From assembly GCA_938008415.1 (NCBI GenBank), contig CALLKI010000069.1:1-57279 (forward strand): a stretch of 57,279 nucleotides of DNA, given 5' to 3'. The stretch comes from an uncultured Luteimonas sp. GTDB lineage: Bacteria > Pseudomonadota > Gammaproteobacteria > Xanthomonadales > Xanthomonadaceae. Below, one piece after another: positions 34,530-42,896 of the stretch; positions within the stretch are counted from its first letter, which is position 1; every line of letters starts with the position of its first letter. Under the pieces are notes generated by a model. That model was not told the origin of the DNA and did not search any database. It worked only from the letters and a program-made list of their open reading frames with translations. The position numbers and the translations under genes were made by a program.

Positions 34530-35624
34530 ATGCAATGGGATGTCGTGGTGGTGGGCGCGAGTTTCGCAGGCGTGGCCTGCGCGATGGAGGCCGCGCGCGC
34601 TGGGTTGCGCGTCTGCATGCTCGAACGCAAGCCCGACCCGGGGATCAGGCTGCACACCACCGGCATCCTGGTCCGCGAGGCCGTCGGCTCCGGCGTGCTG
34701 TCGCGCATTCCGGAGGGGCTGGTCCGGCGCGTGCCGCGCGTGCGCCTCTACGCGCCGAACCTGCGCAGCATGACGCTCGCCTCGGACGACTACCACTTCC
34801 TGACCACCGACACGCCCAACCTCATGCGCTGGCTGGCCGGGGAGGCCGTCGCCGCGGGAGCGGAACTGCGGCTCATGCAGTCCTTCACCGATGCCCGCCG
34901 CATCGACGGCGGCTGGCATGTGGAGAACCTCGGCGACACCCGCTGGCTGGTCGGCGCGGACGGCGCGAAGTCGCGGGTCGCGATGCGTGCCGGGCTGCCA
35001 CCGGTCCGCGACTTCCTGTATGGCGTCGAGCACGAGTTCCATGGCGCCACGCTTGCGGAACCGGATGCCCTGCACTGCTTCATCACCAGGCAACTGGCAC
35101 CCGGATACATCGGCTGGGCGGCGCAGAACCCGATGGGCGTGCAGTTCGGCCTGGCCATGCGCCATCATCCGGGCCGCCGCGGCGTACCCGACATCGACGG
35201 CCTGTTCCGGCGCGTGCACGCGCTGCTGGGATTGCGGCCCGGGCTGCGGGCGGATGCGGTCCGTGCCGGCCTGATTCCCTGTGGCGGCACGATCGCGCCG
35301 CTGTCCGCGCCTGGCGTGATCCTCACCGGCGACGCCGCCGGCATCGTCTCGCCGCTCACCGCAGGCGGCATCCATTCGGCATGGAAGCACGGCGAGGCCG
35401 TGGGCCGCGCGATCGCAGGGCACCTGCTCCACGGCGGGCCTGATCCGGGCGCGGCCGCCGCCCGGGCCGCGCCGCGCTTCACGGCCAAGCGCCTGCTGCG
35501 CCGCGCCTATGACCTGTTCCAGATGGACTGGCCCTTCGACCTGCTGATCGGCACGACGCCGCTGCGCCGCCTGGCCGAGGAGGTGTACTTCCACCGTGCC
35601 GCGCGCCGCAGGCGCGGCCCCTGA
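34530..35624 (+). CDS. FAD-dependent oxidoreductase (geranylgeranyl-reductase-like)
   Basis: 364 aa. The N-terminal Rossmann motif is WDVVVVGASFAGVACAMEAA with the Glu of MLERK binding FAD ribose; a second FAD contact GVILTGDAAGIVSPLTAGGI is near 265-285. This layout is that of the PHBH/GGR group, which hydroxylates or reduces lipids and aromatic compounds. I cannot assign a substrate. The ATG at 34530 opens directly at the Rossmann strand, while the longer frame to 34425 is low complexity. It follows the thioesterase gene; a joint role in lipid metabolism is only a guess. Confidence 0.82.
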   Translation: MQWDVVVVGASFAGVACAMEAARAGLRVCMLERKPDPGIRLHTTGILVREAVGSGVLSRIPEGLVRRVPRVRLYAPNLRSMTLASDDYHFLTTDTPNLMRWLAGEAVAAGAELRLMQSFTDARRIDGGWHVENLGDTRWLVGADGAKSRVAMRAGLPPVRDFLYGVEHEFHGATLAEPDALHCFITRQLAPGYIGWAAQNPMGVQFGLAMRHHPGRRGVPDIDGLFRRVHALLGLRPGLRADAVRAGLIPCGGTIAPLSAPGVILTGDAAGIVSPLTAGGIHSAWKHGEAVGRAIAGHLLHGGPDPGAAAARAAPRFTAKRLLRRAYDLFQMDWPFDLLIGTTPLRRLAEEVYFHRAARRRRGP

Positions 35625-35647
35625 TCCGCCCCGCCCCCGGCGGCGTC

Positions 35648-36460
35648 CTAGTCGTGGAGCGTGAACGCGTCGGCGTCCAGCATCGCCGGGAAGCGCTCGC
35701 GATGCACGGCCAGCTCCGACGCCTTCAGGGTGACGGTCGCCACCTCCTCCGCATCCCCGCACTCGTGCAGCGGCTGGCCAAGGAAGTCGACCACCGCGCT
35801 GTCGCCGGAATAGTGGAGCCCGTTGCCGTCGGTGCCGACCCGGTTGAGGCCGGCGACGTAGCACAGGTTCTCGATCGCCCGCGCGCGCAGCAGGGTCTTC
35901 CATGCGTAAGCACGTGCCGACGGCCAGTTGGCCACGTAGACCAGCAGGTCGTAGTCGGGCATGCCCGGGCGCTCGACATCGTAGCGGTTGCGCGAGAACA
36001 CCGGGAAACGCAGGTCGTAGCAGACCAGCGGGCAGATCCGCCAGCCCTTCCATTCCACCGTCAGCCGCTCGCGGCCGGCGGCATAGCGCTCGTGCTCGCG
36101 CGCGTAGCGGAACAGGTGGCGCTTGTCGTAGTGCCGCAGGCCCCCGTCCGGCGTGGCCCACAGCAGGCGGTTGAACACGCCCCCGGGCGTGCGCAACTGG
36201 ACGCTGCCGCAGACCGCGGCATCCAGTGCCCGCGCCTGCTCCCGGATCCAGGCGACCGTCGGGCCATCCATGGTCTCGGCCCGTTCGATGGCGTCGTTGC
36301 TGAAGCCGCTGGTGAAGGTCTCCGGCAGCAGCACCACGTCGGTCACGCCGCGCAGCGGCGCGACCAGCCGCGCGTAGTACCCGCGGTTGCCCTCCGGGTC
36401 GTGCCAGCGGGTGTGGCCCTGCACCAGTGAAACGCGGAGGTCCTGCCGCGGCTGCGTCAT
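35648..36460 (-). CDS. Nitrilase-family omega-amidase (YafV/Nit2-like)
   Basis: 270-aa carbon-nitrogen hydrolase. The Glu-Lys-Cys triad is visible: E47 in VVLLPETFTSGF, K113 in HYDKRHLFRYAREHERY, C147 in CPLVCYDLRFPVFSRN. The NRVGTDGNGLHYSGDS stretch is typical of YafV. Omega-amidases hydrolyse 2-oxoglutaramate or 2-oxosuccinamate formed when glutamine or asparagine donates its amino group. It lies 10 nt downstream of a methionine-type aminotransferase, the partner known to generate such products, so the pair probably closes the methionine salvage transamination step. Confidence 0.9.
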   Translation of the reverse strand: MTQPRQDLRVSLVQGHTRWHDPEGNRGYYARLVAPLRGVTDVVLLPETFTSGFSNDAIERAETMDGPTVAWIREQARALDAAVCGSVQLRTPGGVFNRLLWATPDGGLRHYDKRHLFRYAREHERYAAGRERLTVEWKGWRICPLVCYDLRFPVFSRNRYDVERPGMPDYDLLVYVANWPSARAYAWKTLLRARAIENLCYVAGLNRVGTDGNGLHYSGDSAVVDFLGQPLHECGDAEEVATVTLKASELAVHRERFPAMLDADAFTLHD

Positions 36461-36470
36461 CGTCCCTCCG

Positions 36471-37622
36471 TCACAGCTTCAGCAGCCGCTCGATCGCGGC
36501 GTCGAGCGTGGTTTCGTTCTTGGCGAAGCACAGCCGCACCAGGCGCTGCCCGGGCGGCGGGTTCTCGTAGAACGGCGACAGCGGGATCGCGGCCACGCCG
36601 GCCTCGGTGGTGAGCCAGCGGCAGAAGGCCGCATCGTCGAGGTCGCTCACCCCGGAATAGTCCACCAGCTGGAAGTAGCCGCCCGGCACAGGCAGCGGCC
36701 TGAGCCGCGTGCCCTCGAGCTGGCGGCGGAAGCGGTCGCGCTTGGCCTGGTAGAAGGCGCCCAGTTGCTCGTAATGCTCCGGCTCGGCCTCGAGCATCGC
36801 GGCGAAGGCATGCTGGGCCGGGGCGAAGGTGCAGAACACGTTGTACTGGTGCACCTTGCGGAACTCGGCGCTCAGCGCCGGCGGGGCGACGCAATAGCCG
36901 ACCTTCCAGCCGGTGCAGTGGAAGGTCTTGCCGAAGCTGGAAACCACGAAGGCACGCGCGCGCAGCTCCGGGTAGCGCAGCACGGACTCGTGGCGGGCGC
37001 CGTCGAAGACGATGTGCTCGTACACCTCGTCCGAGAGCAGGAAGATCCCGGTGTCGCGCAGGATGGCGGCCAGCGCGGCCATGTCGGCGGCCGACAGCAT
37101 CGCCCCTGACGGGTTGTGCGGGCTGTTGATGACGAGCATCCGCGTGCGCGGCGTGAACGCGGCGCGCACGCGCTCCCAGTCGGGCGCGAACGTGCGCGGG
37201 TCGAGCGGGACGTGCACCGCCCGGGCGCCGGCCAGCTCGATCGCCGGCTCGTAGCAGTCGTAGGCCGGGTCGAGCACCACGACCTCCTCCCCCGCGCGGA
37301 CCACGGCATGGATCGCGTTGAAGATCGCCTCGGTCGCGCCGCTGGTGACGGTGATCTCCGCGTCCGGGTCCGGCCGCCAGCCGTAGACGCGCGCGGTCTT
37401 GTCCGCGATCGCGCCGCGCAGCCGGGGGACGCCGGTCATCGGCGCGTACTGGTTGTGCCCGTCGCGCATGGCGCGGTCGAGCTCGTCCACCAGGCGTGCG
37501 GGCACGGGGAAGTCCGGGAAGCCCTGGCCGAGGTTGACCGCGCCATGCTCGGCGGCCAGCTGCGACATCACGGTGAAGATCGTGGTGCCGACTTTCGGCA
37601 GCTTGGTCGTGACCATCGGCAT
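36471..37622 (-). CDS. PLP-dependent aminotransferase, methionine/glutamine type (YbdL-like)
   Basis: 383-aa class I aminotransferase. The PLP lysine is K232 in VVSSFGKTFHCTGWKVGY; NSPHNPSG (166-173) and SDEVYEH (197-203) contact the cofactor; the N-terminal GTTIFTVMSQLAAEHGAVNL and QGFPDFP are typical of the KAT/YbdL group, which transaminates methionine and its keto-acid 2-oxo-4-methylthiobutanoate. It is cotranscribed with the omega-amidase (10-nt gap). ATG 37622 (or 37616, MPMVTT) has GGGAAG upstream; the longer frame to 37721 crosses the divergent DUF3293 gene. Confidence 0.9.
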   Translation of the reverse strand: MPMVTTKLPKVGTTIFTVMSQLAAEHGAVNLGQGFPDFPVPARLVDELDRAMRDGHNQYAPMTGVPRLRGAIADKTARVYGWRPDPDAEITVTSGATEAIFNAIHAVVRAGEEVVVLDPAYDCYEPAIELAGARAVHVPLDPRTFAPDWERVRAAFTPRTRMLVINSPHNPSGAMLSAADMAALAAILRDTGIFLLSDEVYEHIVFDGARHESVLRYPELRARAFVVSSFGKTFHCTGWKVGYCVAPPALSAEFRKVHQYNVFCTFAPAQHAFAAMLEAEPEHYEQLGAFYQAKRDRFRRQLEGTRLRPLPVPGGYFQLVDYSGVSDLDDAAFCRWLTTEAGVAAIPLSPFYENPPPGQRLVRLCFAKNETTLDAAIERLLKL

Positions 37623-37689
37623 CTGCGCCCGTGCTTCCCGGAACCAGCGGCAGTTTACGGGTCCACGATGATCGGTTAAACCTTTGGGC

Positions 37690-38169
37690 ATGCTTTCGCC
37701 GACCGACAACGATGCGCGCATCGTGGCGCTGCTGCACGCCTACCTGTCCGCCGACTACAGGTGGGAGCGCGACGGCCACTGGCACGACATCGTGATCGGC
37801 CTGCCAACCCCGGGGCTGGAACTGGCCTACCCGGAAGCCGGGTCGTTCGGGCTGCTGTCCGCCTGGAACCCGCAGTCCATCCCTCGCGACGAGGCCACCA
37901 ACCGGCGCCAGGACGAGTCGCTGCAGGCGGACCTGTCCCGGCTCGGGGTGACATCGGTGCCGGCGTTCTCCTCGGCCCGCAACCGGACCTGGCGCGAGCC
38001 CGGCTGGCTGGTCTTCGGCATGGAGGTGGGCCGCTTCGACGAACTGGCACGGCGCTATGGCCAGCTGGGCACGCTGTGGTGGCGTCCCGGCACGCCGGTG
38101 CGGCTGCGCATGTACGCCACGCGGCCTGCAGGCATCGGGGACGAGCCCTGGGTGGACTGGATAGAATGA
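37690..38169 (+). CDS. DUF3293 domain protein
   Basis: 159-aa protein matching DUF3293: Trp/Tyr-rich with LPTPGLELAYPEAGSFGLLS, AWNPQSIPRDEATNRRQ and GWLVFGMEV. Function is unknown in the family. The ATG at 37690 follows a TTAAACC box at 37676 by only about 8 nt, so its message may have almost no leader; a TTG at 37684 is less likely. Its stop overlaps the ccmA start by 4 nt (ATGA), making it the apparent first gene of the cytochrome c maturation operon. Confidence 0.82.
   Translation: MLSPTDNDARIVALLHAYLSADYRWERDGHWHDIVIGLPTPGLELAYPEAGSFGLLSAWNPQSIPRDEATNRRQDESLQADLSRLGVTSVPAFSSARNRTWREPGWLVFGMEVGRFDELARRYGQLGTLWWRPGTPVRLRMYATRPAGIGDEPWVDWIE
38162..38167 (+). promoter_or_regulatory. TAGAAT box overlapping the ccmA start
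   Basis: TAGAAT, a good -10 match, sits at the end of the DUF3293 gene, with a second in-frame ccmA ATG 11 nt downstream at 38178. An internal promoter giving a short- or no-leader ccmA message is possible. No clear -35. Confidence 0.3.
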
Positions 38170-38828
38170 CGGCCGCCATGGCCGCCCCCGCGGCCGATCC
38201 GCAGGCCATGCCCCATCCCGCTCCCGCAGCCCCCCTGATCGCCGCGCGCGCCCTCGCCTTCTCGCGCAACGAGGTGCCGGTGTTCGGACCGCTCGATTTC
38301 GCCGTGTACCCCGGCGAGGCGCTGCTGGTCCAGGGCGGCAACGGCGCCGGCAAGACCACCCTGCTGCGCGTGCTCGCCGGCCTGCTCCCACCCGGCTCGG
38401 GCGAAGTGGAGACCGCCGGCGGCGGGGCGCCGGCCTACCTCGGCCACCTGCCGGCGTTCAAGGCCGACCTGTCGGTGCTGGAGAACCTGCGCTTCCTGTG
38501 CGACCTGCACGGCAGGCGCCCTTCGCTGTCGCTGGAAGCCGCCCTGGCCCTGGTCGGCCTCGCCGGCTACGAGGACACGCCGGCGAGGCAGCTGTCTGCC
38601 GGACAGAAGAAGCGCCTGTCGCTGGCGCGGATGTGGCTGTCGCCGGCCCGGCTGTGGCTGCTCGACGAGCCGTACGCGAACCTCGACCTCGAGGGCATCG
38701 ACCTGGTCAACCGCATGGTCCGCGCCCATCTGGACGACGGCGGCGCGGCGCTGGTGACCACCCATGGCGCGTACGCCGCCCCGCCGGTGCGCACCCGGCT
38801 GCTCGAACTGCGGGGGACGGCGGCATGA
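38166..38828 (+). CDS. ccmA: Heme exporter ATP-binding protein CcmA
   Basis: 220-aa ABC ATPase of the CcmABCD complex, which releases holo-CcmE for heme delivery to apocytochromes. Walker A GGNGAGKTT (57-65), signature LSAGQKKRLSLARM and Walker B LWLLDEPYANLD are all intact; the short single-domain form is typical. Coupled to DUF3293 upstream and ccmB downstream by ATGA overlaps. If translation starts at the ATG 38178 the protein is 216 aa. Confidence 0.93.
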   Translation: MTAAMAAPAADPQAMPHPAPAAPLIAARALAFSRNEVPVFGPLDFAVYPGEALLVQGGNGAGKTTLLRVLAGLLPPGSGEVETAGGGAPAYLGHLPAFKADLSVLENLRFLCDLHGRRPSLSLEAALALVGLAGYEDTPARQLSAGQKKRLSLARMWLSPARLWLLDEPYANLDLEGIDLVNRMVRAHLDDGGAALVTTHGAYAAPPVRTRLLELRGTAA

Positions 38829-39496
38829 TGCTGCGCGCCGCGCGCGCCCTGGTCTCGCGCGACCTGCGCCTGGTCTGGCGCCGGCGCGGCGATGCCCTGC
38901 AGCCGGCGCTGTTCGCGGTGCTGATCGTGGTGCTGTTCGCGCTGGCGCTCGGCAACGAGCGCGGGACGCTGGCCGCGGTCGCACCCGGCGTGCTCTGGGT
39001 CGCGGTGCTGCTGGCCGGGCTGCTCTCGCTCGACGGCCTGTTCCGCAGCGACGCGGAGGACGGTTCGCTGGAACAGTGGATGCTGGCCCCGGTGCCGTTG
39101 GCCTGGCTGGTGTTCGCGCGCACCCTGACGCACTGGGCCACCACCGCGCTGCCGCTGCTCATGGCGGCGCCACTGCTGGCGGAGCTGCTGGCGGTGCCGC
39201 GCGCGCTGTGGCCGGTGCTGTTCACCTCCCTGCTGCTCGGCACGCCCCTGCTCAGCCTGATCGGCGCGGTGGTCGCGGCGCTGACCGTCGGCATGCGCCG
39301 GGCCGGCGTGCTGCTGGCACTGCTCGCCCTGCCGCTGTACGTCCCGGTGCTGGTATTCGGCGCGGGCAGCGTGGCCGCCGCCGCGAAGGGCTTCGACCCG
39401 GGCGGCGCGCTGCTGCTGCTCGGCGCCGGGCTGGCCGCGGGCCTGGTGCTGGCGCCGGTGGCCGCCGCCGCGGCGATCCGGATCGCGCTGGAATGA
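38825..39496 (+). CDS. ccmB: Heme exporter membrane protein CcmB
   Basis: 223-aa inner-membrane protein with six helices and the CcmB features RDLRLVWRRRGDALQPALFA at the N-terminus and DGLFRSDAEDGSLEQWMLAP. It forms the membrane part of the CcmAB transporter-like ATPase. Start ATG 38825 overlaps the ccmA stop; an adjacent ATG at 38828 is equivalent. The open frame extends back into ccmA but only as antiphase sequence. Confidence 0.93.
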   Translation: MMLRAARALVSRDLRLVWRRRGDALQPALFAVLIVVLFALALGNERGTLAAVAPGVLWVAVLLAGLLSLDGLFRSDAEDGSLEQWMLAPVPLAWLVFARTLTHWATTALPLLMAAPLLAELLAVPRALWPVLFTSLLLGTPLLSLIGAVVAALTVGMRRAGVLLALLALPLYVPVLVFGAGSVAAAAKGFDPGGALLLLGAGLAAGLVLAPVAAAAAIRIALE

Positions 39497-39529
39497 GCCT
39501 TTTTCCGGGAACCGGCCGCGTGCGCCGGG

Positions 39530-39560
39530 TAAAATGTCGCCATCGCGGGGCACTCCCCGC
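39530..39560 (+). promoter_or_regulatory. Candidate ccmC promoter box and leader hairpin
   Basis: In the 79-nt gap before ccmC, TAAAAT (39530-39535) resembles a -10 element and a perfect 6-bp hairpin GCGGGG-CACT-CCCCGC (39545-39560) follows, 16 nt before the ccmC ATG. It is the longest gap in the ccm operon, so an internal promoter or translational control is plausible. No T-run, so it is not a terminator. Confidence 0.3.
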
Positions 39561-39575
39561 TGCGAGCAGGATCCC

Positions 39576-40334
39576 ATGTCCGACATGAACCCGGTGGTCC
39601 GCTGGTTCCACCAGCTCGGCTCACCGCCCTACTTCGACCGTTTCGCGGCGCGCTGGGCCCCGTGGGCCTACGCGCTGGGCGTGGCGACCATGGCCGTGGG
39701 CATGTACCTGGGGCTGTTCGTGGCCCCGGCCGACTACCAGCAGGGCGACAGCTTCCGCATCCTCTACGTGCACGTGCCCAGCGCGTGGATGAGCCTGGCG
39801 ATGTTCGCGCTGATGGCGCTCTACGGCGCGATCGCGCTGGTGTGGAGGATCAAGCTGTGCGAGATCCTGGCGATGGCCTGCGCGCCGATCGGCGCCGCGT
39901 TCACCGCCATCACCCTCGTCACCGGCAGCATCTGGGGCAAGCCGATGTGGGGCACCTGGTGGGACTGGGACCCGCGCCTGACCTCGCAGCTCGTGCTGTT
40001 CTTCCTGTACCTCGGCGTGATCGGCCTGTACGCGGCGATCGAGGACCGACGCGCCGCCGCGCGCGCCGCCTCGCTGCTGGCCGTGGTCGGCGTGGTGATG
40101 CTGCCGATCATCCGCTACTCGGTGGTGTGGTGGAATTCGCTGCACCAGGGCCAGACCATCCGCGTGTTCGGCGAATCCTCGATGGACCCGAGCATGCTGC
40201 CGCCGCTGCTGTGGATGGTCGCCGGCACCAAGTTCTGGGCGCTGGGCTCGCTGCTGGCGCGCGCGCGCGCCGACAACCTGCAGCGCGAGGCCGGCAAGGA
40301 CTGGGTGCGCGCGCTGGCGGAGGCGCCGCGATGA
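39576..40334 (+). CDS. ccmC: Heme exporter/handling protein CcmC
   Basis: 252-aa six-helix membrane protein of the heme-handling family. The tryptophan-rich periplasmic motif WGTWWDWD (125-132) and the two axial heme His residues, H66 in YVHVPSAW and H190 in NSLHQGQT, are present. CcmC presents heme to CcmE. ATG 39576 was preferred to an upstream in-frame ATG at 39534 because the extension overlaps the hairpin leader and has no homology. It overlaps ccmD (ATGA). Confidence 0.93.
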   Translation: MSDMNPVVRWFHQLGSPPYFDRFAARWAPWAYALGVATMAVGMYLGLFVAPADYQQGDSFRILYVHVPSAWMSLAMFALMALYGAIALVWRIKLCEILAMACAPIGAAFTAITLVTGSIWGKPMWGTWWDWDPRLTSQLVLFFLYLGVIGLYAAIEDRRAAARAASLLAVVGVVMLPIIRYSVVWWNSLHQGQTIRVFGESSMDPSMLPPLLWMVAGTKFWALGSLLARARADNLQREAGKDWVRALAEAPR

Positions 40335-40504
40335 GCTACGCCGCCTACGTCATCGCCGCCTACGGCGTGTTCGTCGTGGTGCTGCTGTGGGACTTCGTCG
40401 CCCCGCGGATCCGCACCCGGCAGGTGCTGCGCGCGGTCCGCCTGCTAGCGGCGCGCCGGCAGGCCGCGCGCAACGCCCCTTCGCCACAGGAGTTGAAGCG
40501 ATGA
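40331..40504 (+). CDS. ccmD: Heme exporter small protein CcmD
   Basis: 57-aa protein with one membrane helix (YAAYVIAAYGVFVVVLLWDF) followed by a basic cytoplasmic tail (RIRTRQVLRAVRLLAARRQA). This is the standard CcmD layout; CcmD stabilises CcmE in the CcmABC complex. It starts in the ccmC stop (ATGA) and ends in the ccmE start (ATGA). Confidence 0.9.
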   Translation: MSYAAYVIAAYGVFVVVLLWDFVAPRIRTRQVLRAVRLLAARRQAARNAPSPQELKR

Positions 40505-40977
40505 ACCCGACGCGCCGGCGCCGCCTGTGGTTCGTGGCCGCGCTGCTGGCCGCCGCCGCCGTGGCCGCCACCCTGGTCACCTGGGCGCTGCAGCGGAACC
40601 TCACCTACCTCTACACCCCCGCCGAAGTGCTGGCCCCGGAAGGCGAGGCGCTGCGCTCGGGCCAGGCACGGTTCCGGCTGGGCGGCATGGTCGAGGCCGG
40701 CTCGTTCCGCCGCGAGCCCGGCTCGCTGGTGTCGCATTTCCGGGTGACCGATGGCGACGCGCAGTTGCCGGTGACCTACGACCGGATCCTCCCCGACCTG
40801 TTCCGCGAGGGCCAGGCCGTGGTCGCCACCGGCCGGATGCGCGACGGCGTGTTCGTCGCCGAGGAAGTGCTGGCCAAGCACGACGAGACCTACGTGCCCA
40901 GGGAAGTGGCCGACAAGATGGGCCTGGCGCACAGGAAGCACGGCGTCGGGGACGCCCCGGCAACGGACGCGCGCTGA
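40501..40977 (+). CDS. ccmE: Heme chaperone CcmE
   Basis: 158-aa periplasmic heme chaperone anchored by one N-terminal helix (about 9-29). The OB-fold domain carries FRLGGMVEAGSF and ends in LAKHDETYVPREV, with H127 as the covalent heme-binding His and Y131 as the axial ligand, so this is the HxxxY type. Start ATG 40501 overlaps the ccmD stop. Confidence 0.95.
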   Translation: MNPTRRRRLWFVAALLAAAAVAATLVTWALQRNLTYLYTPAEVLAPEGEALRSGQARFRLGGMVEAGSFRREPGSLVSHFRVTDGDAQLPVTYDRILPDLFREGQAVVATGRMRDGVFVAEEVLAKHDETYVPREVADKMGLAHRKHGVGDAPATDAR

Positions 40978-40979
40978 AA

Positions 40980-42896
40980 GTGCTGCCCGAACTCGCACAA
41001 GCCGCCCTGGTGCTCGCCCTGCTGCTCGCGGCTGTGCAGGGCACGCTGCCATTCGCCGGCGCATCGCGCGGCCAGGGGGCGTGGATGGCGGTGGCCCGGC
41101 CGGCGGCCCGGGCGCAGCTGGCGCTGGTCGCGTCCGCCTACCTGCTGCTGACGCTGGCCTTCGTGCGCCAGGACTTCTCGGTCCGCTACGTCGCCGAGAA
41201 CTCGAACACGCTGCTGCCGATGGTGTACCGCTTCACCGCGGTCTGGGGCGCGCACGAGGGGTCGCTGCTGCTGTGGTCGCTGATGCTGGCGGCGTGGAAC
41301 GCCGCGGTCGCGCGCTTCTCGCGCCGGCTGCCGGAGACCGTCGCTGCGCGGGTGCTGGGCACGATCGGGCTGGTCTCGGTCGGCTTCCTGTCGTTCATGC
41401 TGTTCACTTCCAACCCGTTCGAGCGCCTGCTGCCGGCGCCGGCCGAGGGCCGCGACCTCAACCCGCTGCTGCAGGACCCGGGGATGATCGTGCACCCGCC
41501 GATGCTCTACATCGGCTACATCGGCTTCGTGGTGCCGTTCGCGTTCGCGGTCGCCGCCCTGCTCGACGGCAGGATCGACGCGCGCTGGCTGCGCTGGTCG
41601 CGTCCGTGGACCAACGTGGCCTGGGGCTTCCTCACCCTCGGCATCCTGCTCGGTTCATGGTGGGCGTATTCCGAACTGGGCTGGGGCGGCTGGTGGTTCT
41701 GGGACCCGGTCGAGAACGCCAGCTTCATGCCCTGGCTGGCCGGTGCCGCGCTGGTCCACTCGCAGGCGGTGACCGAGAAGCGCGGCAGCTTCGCGGGCTG
41801 GACCCTGCTGCTGGCCATCGCCGCGTTCTCGCTGTCGCTGATGGGCGCGTTCCTGGTGCGCTCGGGCGTGCTGACCAGCGTGCACGCGTTCGCCGCCGAC
41901 CCGTCGCGCGGCCTGTTCGTGCTCGCCTTCCTCGCCGTGGTCGTCGGCGGAGCGCTGACGCTGTACGTGCTGCGCGCACCGTCACTGGAGGAAGGCCGCC
42001 CGTTCGCCGCCAGCTCGCGCGAGACCCTGCTGCTGGTCAACAACCTGCTGCTCGCCACGGCCTGCGCGATGGTGCTGCTCGGCACGCTCTACCCGCTGCT
42101 GGCGGACGCGCTGGACCTGGGCAAGATCTCGGTCGGCCCGCCCTACTTCGGGCTGATGTTCACGATCCTGATGGCGCCGCTGGTCCTGCTGCTGCCGTTC
42201 GGCCCGCTGGTGAAGTGGCAGCGCGAGCAGCCGTCGAAGCCGCTGGCGATGCTGCTGCCGTGGCTCGTGCTCGCGCTCGTGTGCGGCGTGGCGGCGTACT
42301 TCATGGCCCCGCGCGGGCCGCTGAAGACTGCCGCCGGCGTGGCCGGCGCGGCCTGGGTCGGCGCCGGCACGCTGCGCTTCGTGTGGGCGCGGCTGCGCGC
42401 CTCCGGCCGCCTGACCGCGGAAATGGCCGGCATGGCGCTGGCGCACACCGGCATCGCCGTGTTCCTGGCCGGCGCGCTGCTGGTCGAGGCGCAGCAGCTG
42501 CAACGCGAGGTCGCGATGAAGCCGGGCGAGGTCGCCGAACTGGGCGGGCGCTGCTTCCGCTTCGAGGGCGTGGAGCGCGTCACCGGGCCCAACTACGTTG
42601 CCGACCGCGGCATCGTGACGGTGCTCGAGGGCTGCTCGACGCCGTCCGCCACCCTGCACCCCGAGAAGCGCGCCTATGCCGGCGGCGGGCAGGTGATGAC
42701 CGAAGCCGGCATCCGTCCCGGCGTGCTGGCCGACCTCTTCGTCGCGCTGGGCGAGCCGCTGGGTGAAGGTGGCTGGGCGGTACGCCTGCAGGTCAAGCCG
42801 CTGGTACGCTGGATCTGGGCCGGCGCGCTGCTGATGGCGCTGGGCGGGTTCGTCACCGCGCTCGACCGCCGCTTCCGTCGCGTGGAGGAACGATGA
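40980..42896 (+). CDS. ccmF: Cytochrome c heme lyase subunit CcmF
   Basis: 638-aa polytopic membrane protein; E. coli CcmF is 647 aa. The WWD motif WGGWWFWDPVENASF (235-249) binds heme from CcmE, and the flanking His residues (for example H172 in IVHPPMLY, H-region after VENASFMPWLAGAALVHSQ) are kept. GTG at 40980, two bases after the ccmE stop, is the best start: it opens at LPELAQAALVLALLLA, the conserved N-terminal helix. Overlaps ccmG by 4 nt. Confidence 0.94.
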   Translation: MLPELAQAALVLALLLAAVQGTLPFAGASRGQGAWMAVARPAARAQLALVASAYLLLTLAFVRQDFSVRYVAENSNTLLPMVYRFTAVWGAHEGSLLLWSLMLAAWNAAVARFSRRLPETVAARVLGTIGLVSVGFLSFMLFTSNPFERLLPAPAEGRDLNPLLQDPGMIVHPPMLYIGYIGFVVPFAFAVAALLDGRIDARWLRWSRPWTNVAWGFLTLGILLGSWWAYSELGWGGWWFWDPVENASFMPWLAGAALVHSQAVTEKRGSFAGWTLLLAIAAFSLSLMGAFLVRSGVLTSVHAFAADPSRGLFVLAFLAVVVGGALTLYVLRAPSLEEGRPFAASSRETLLLVNNLLLATACAMVLLGTLYPLLADALDLGKISVGPPYFGLMFTILMAPLVLLLPFGPLVKWQREQPSKPLAMLLPWLVLALVCGVAAYFMAPRGPLKTAAGVAGAAWVGAGTLRFVWARLRASGRLTAEMAGMALAHTGIAVFLAGALLVEAQQLQREVAMKPGEVAELGGRCFRFEGVERVTGPNYVADRGIVTVLEGCSTPSATLHPEKRAYAGGGQVMTEAGIRPGVLADLFVALGEPLGEGGWAVRLQVKPLVRWIWAGALLMALGGFVTALDRRFRRVEER

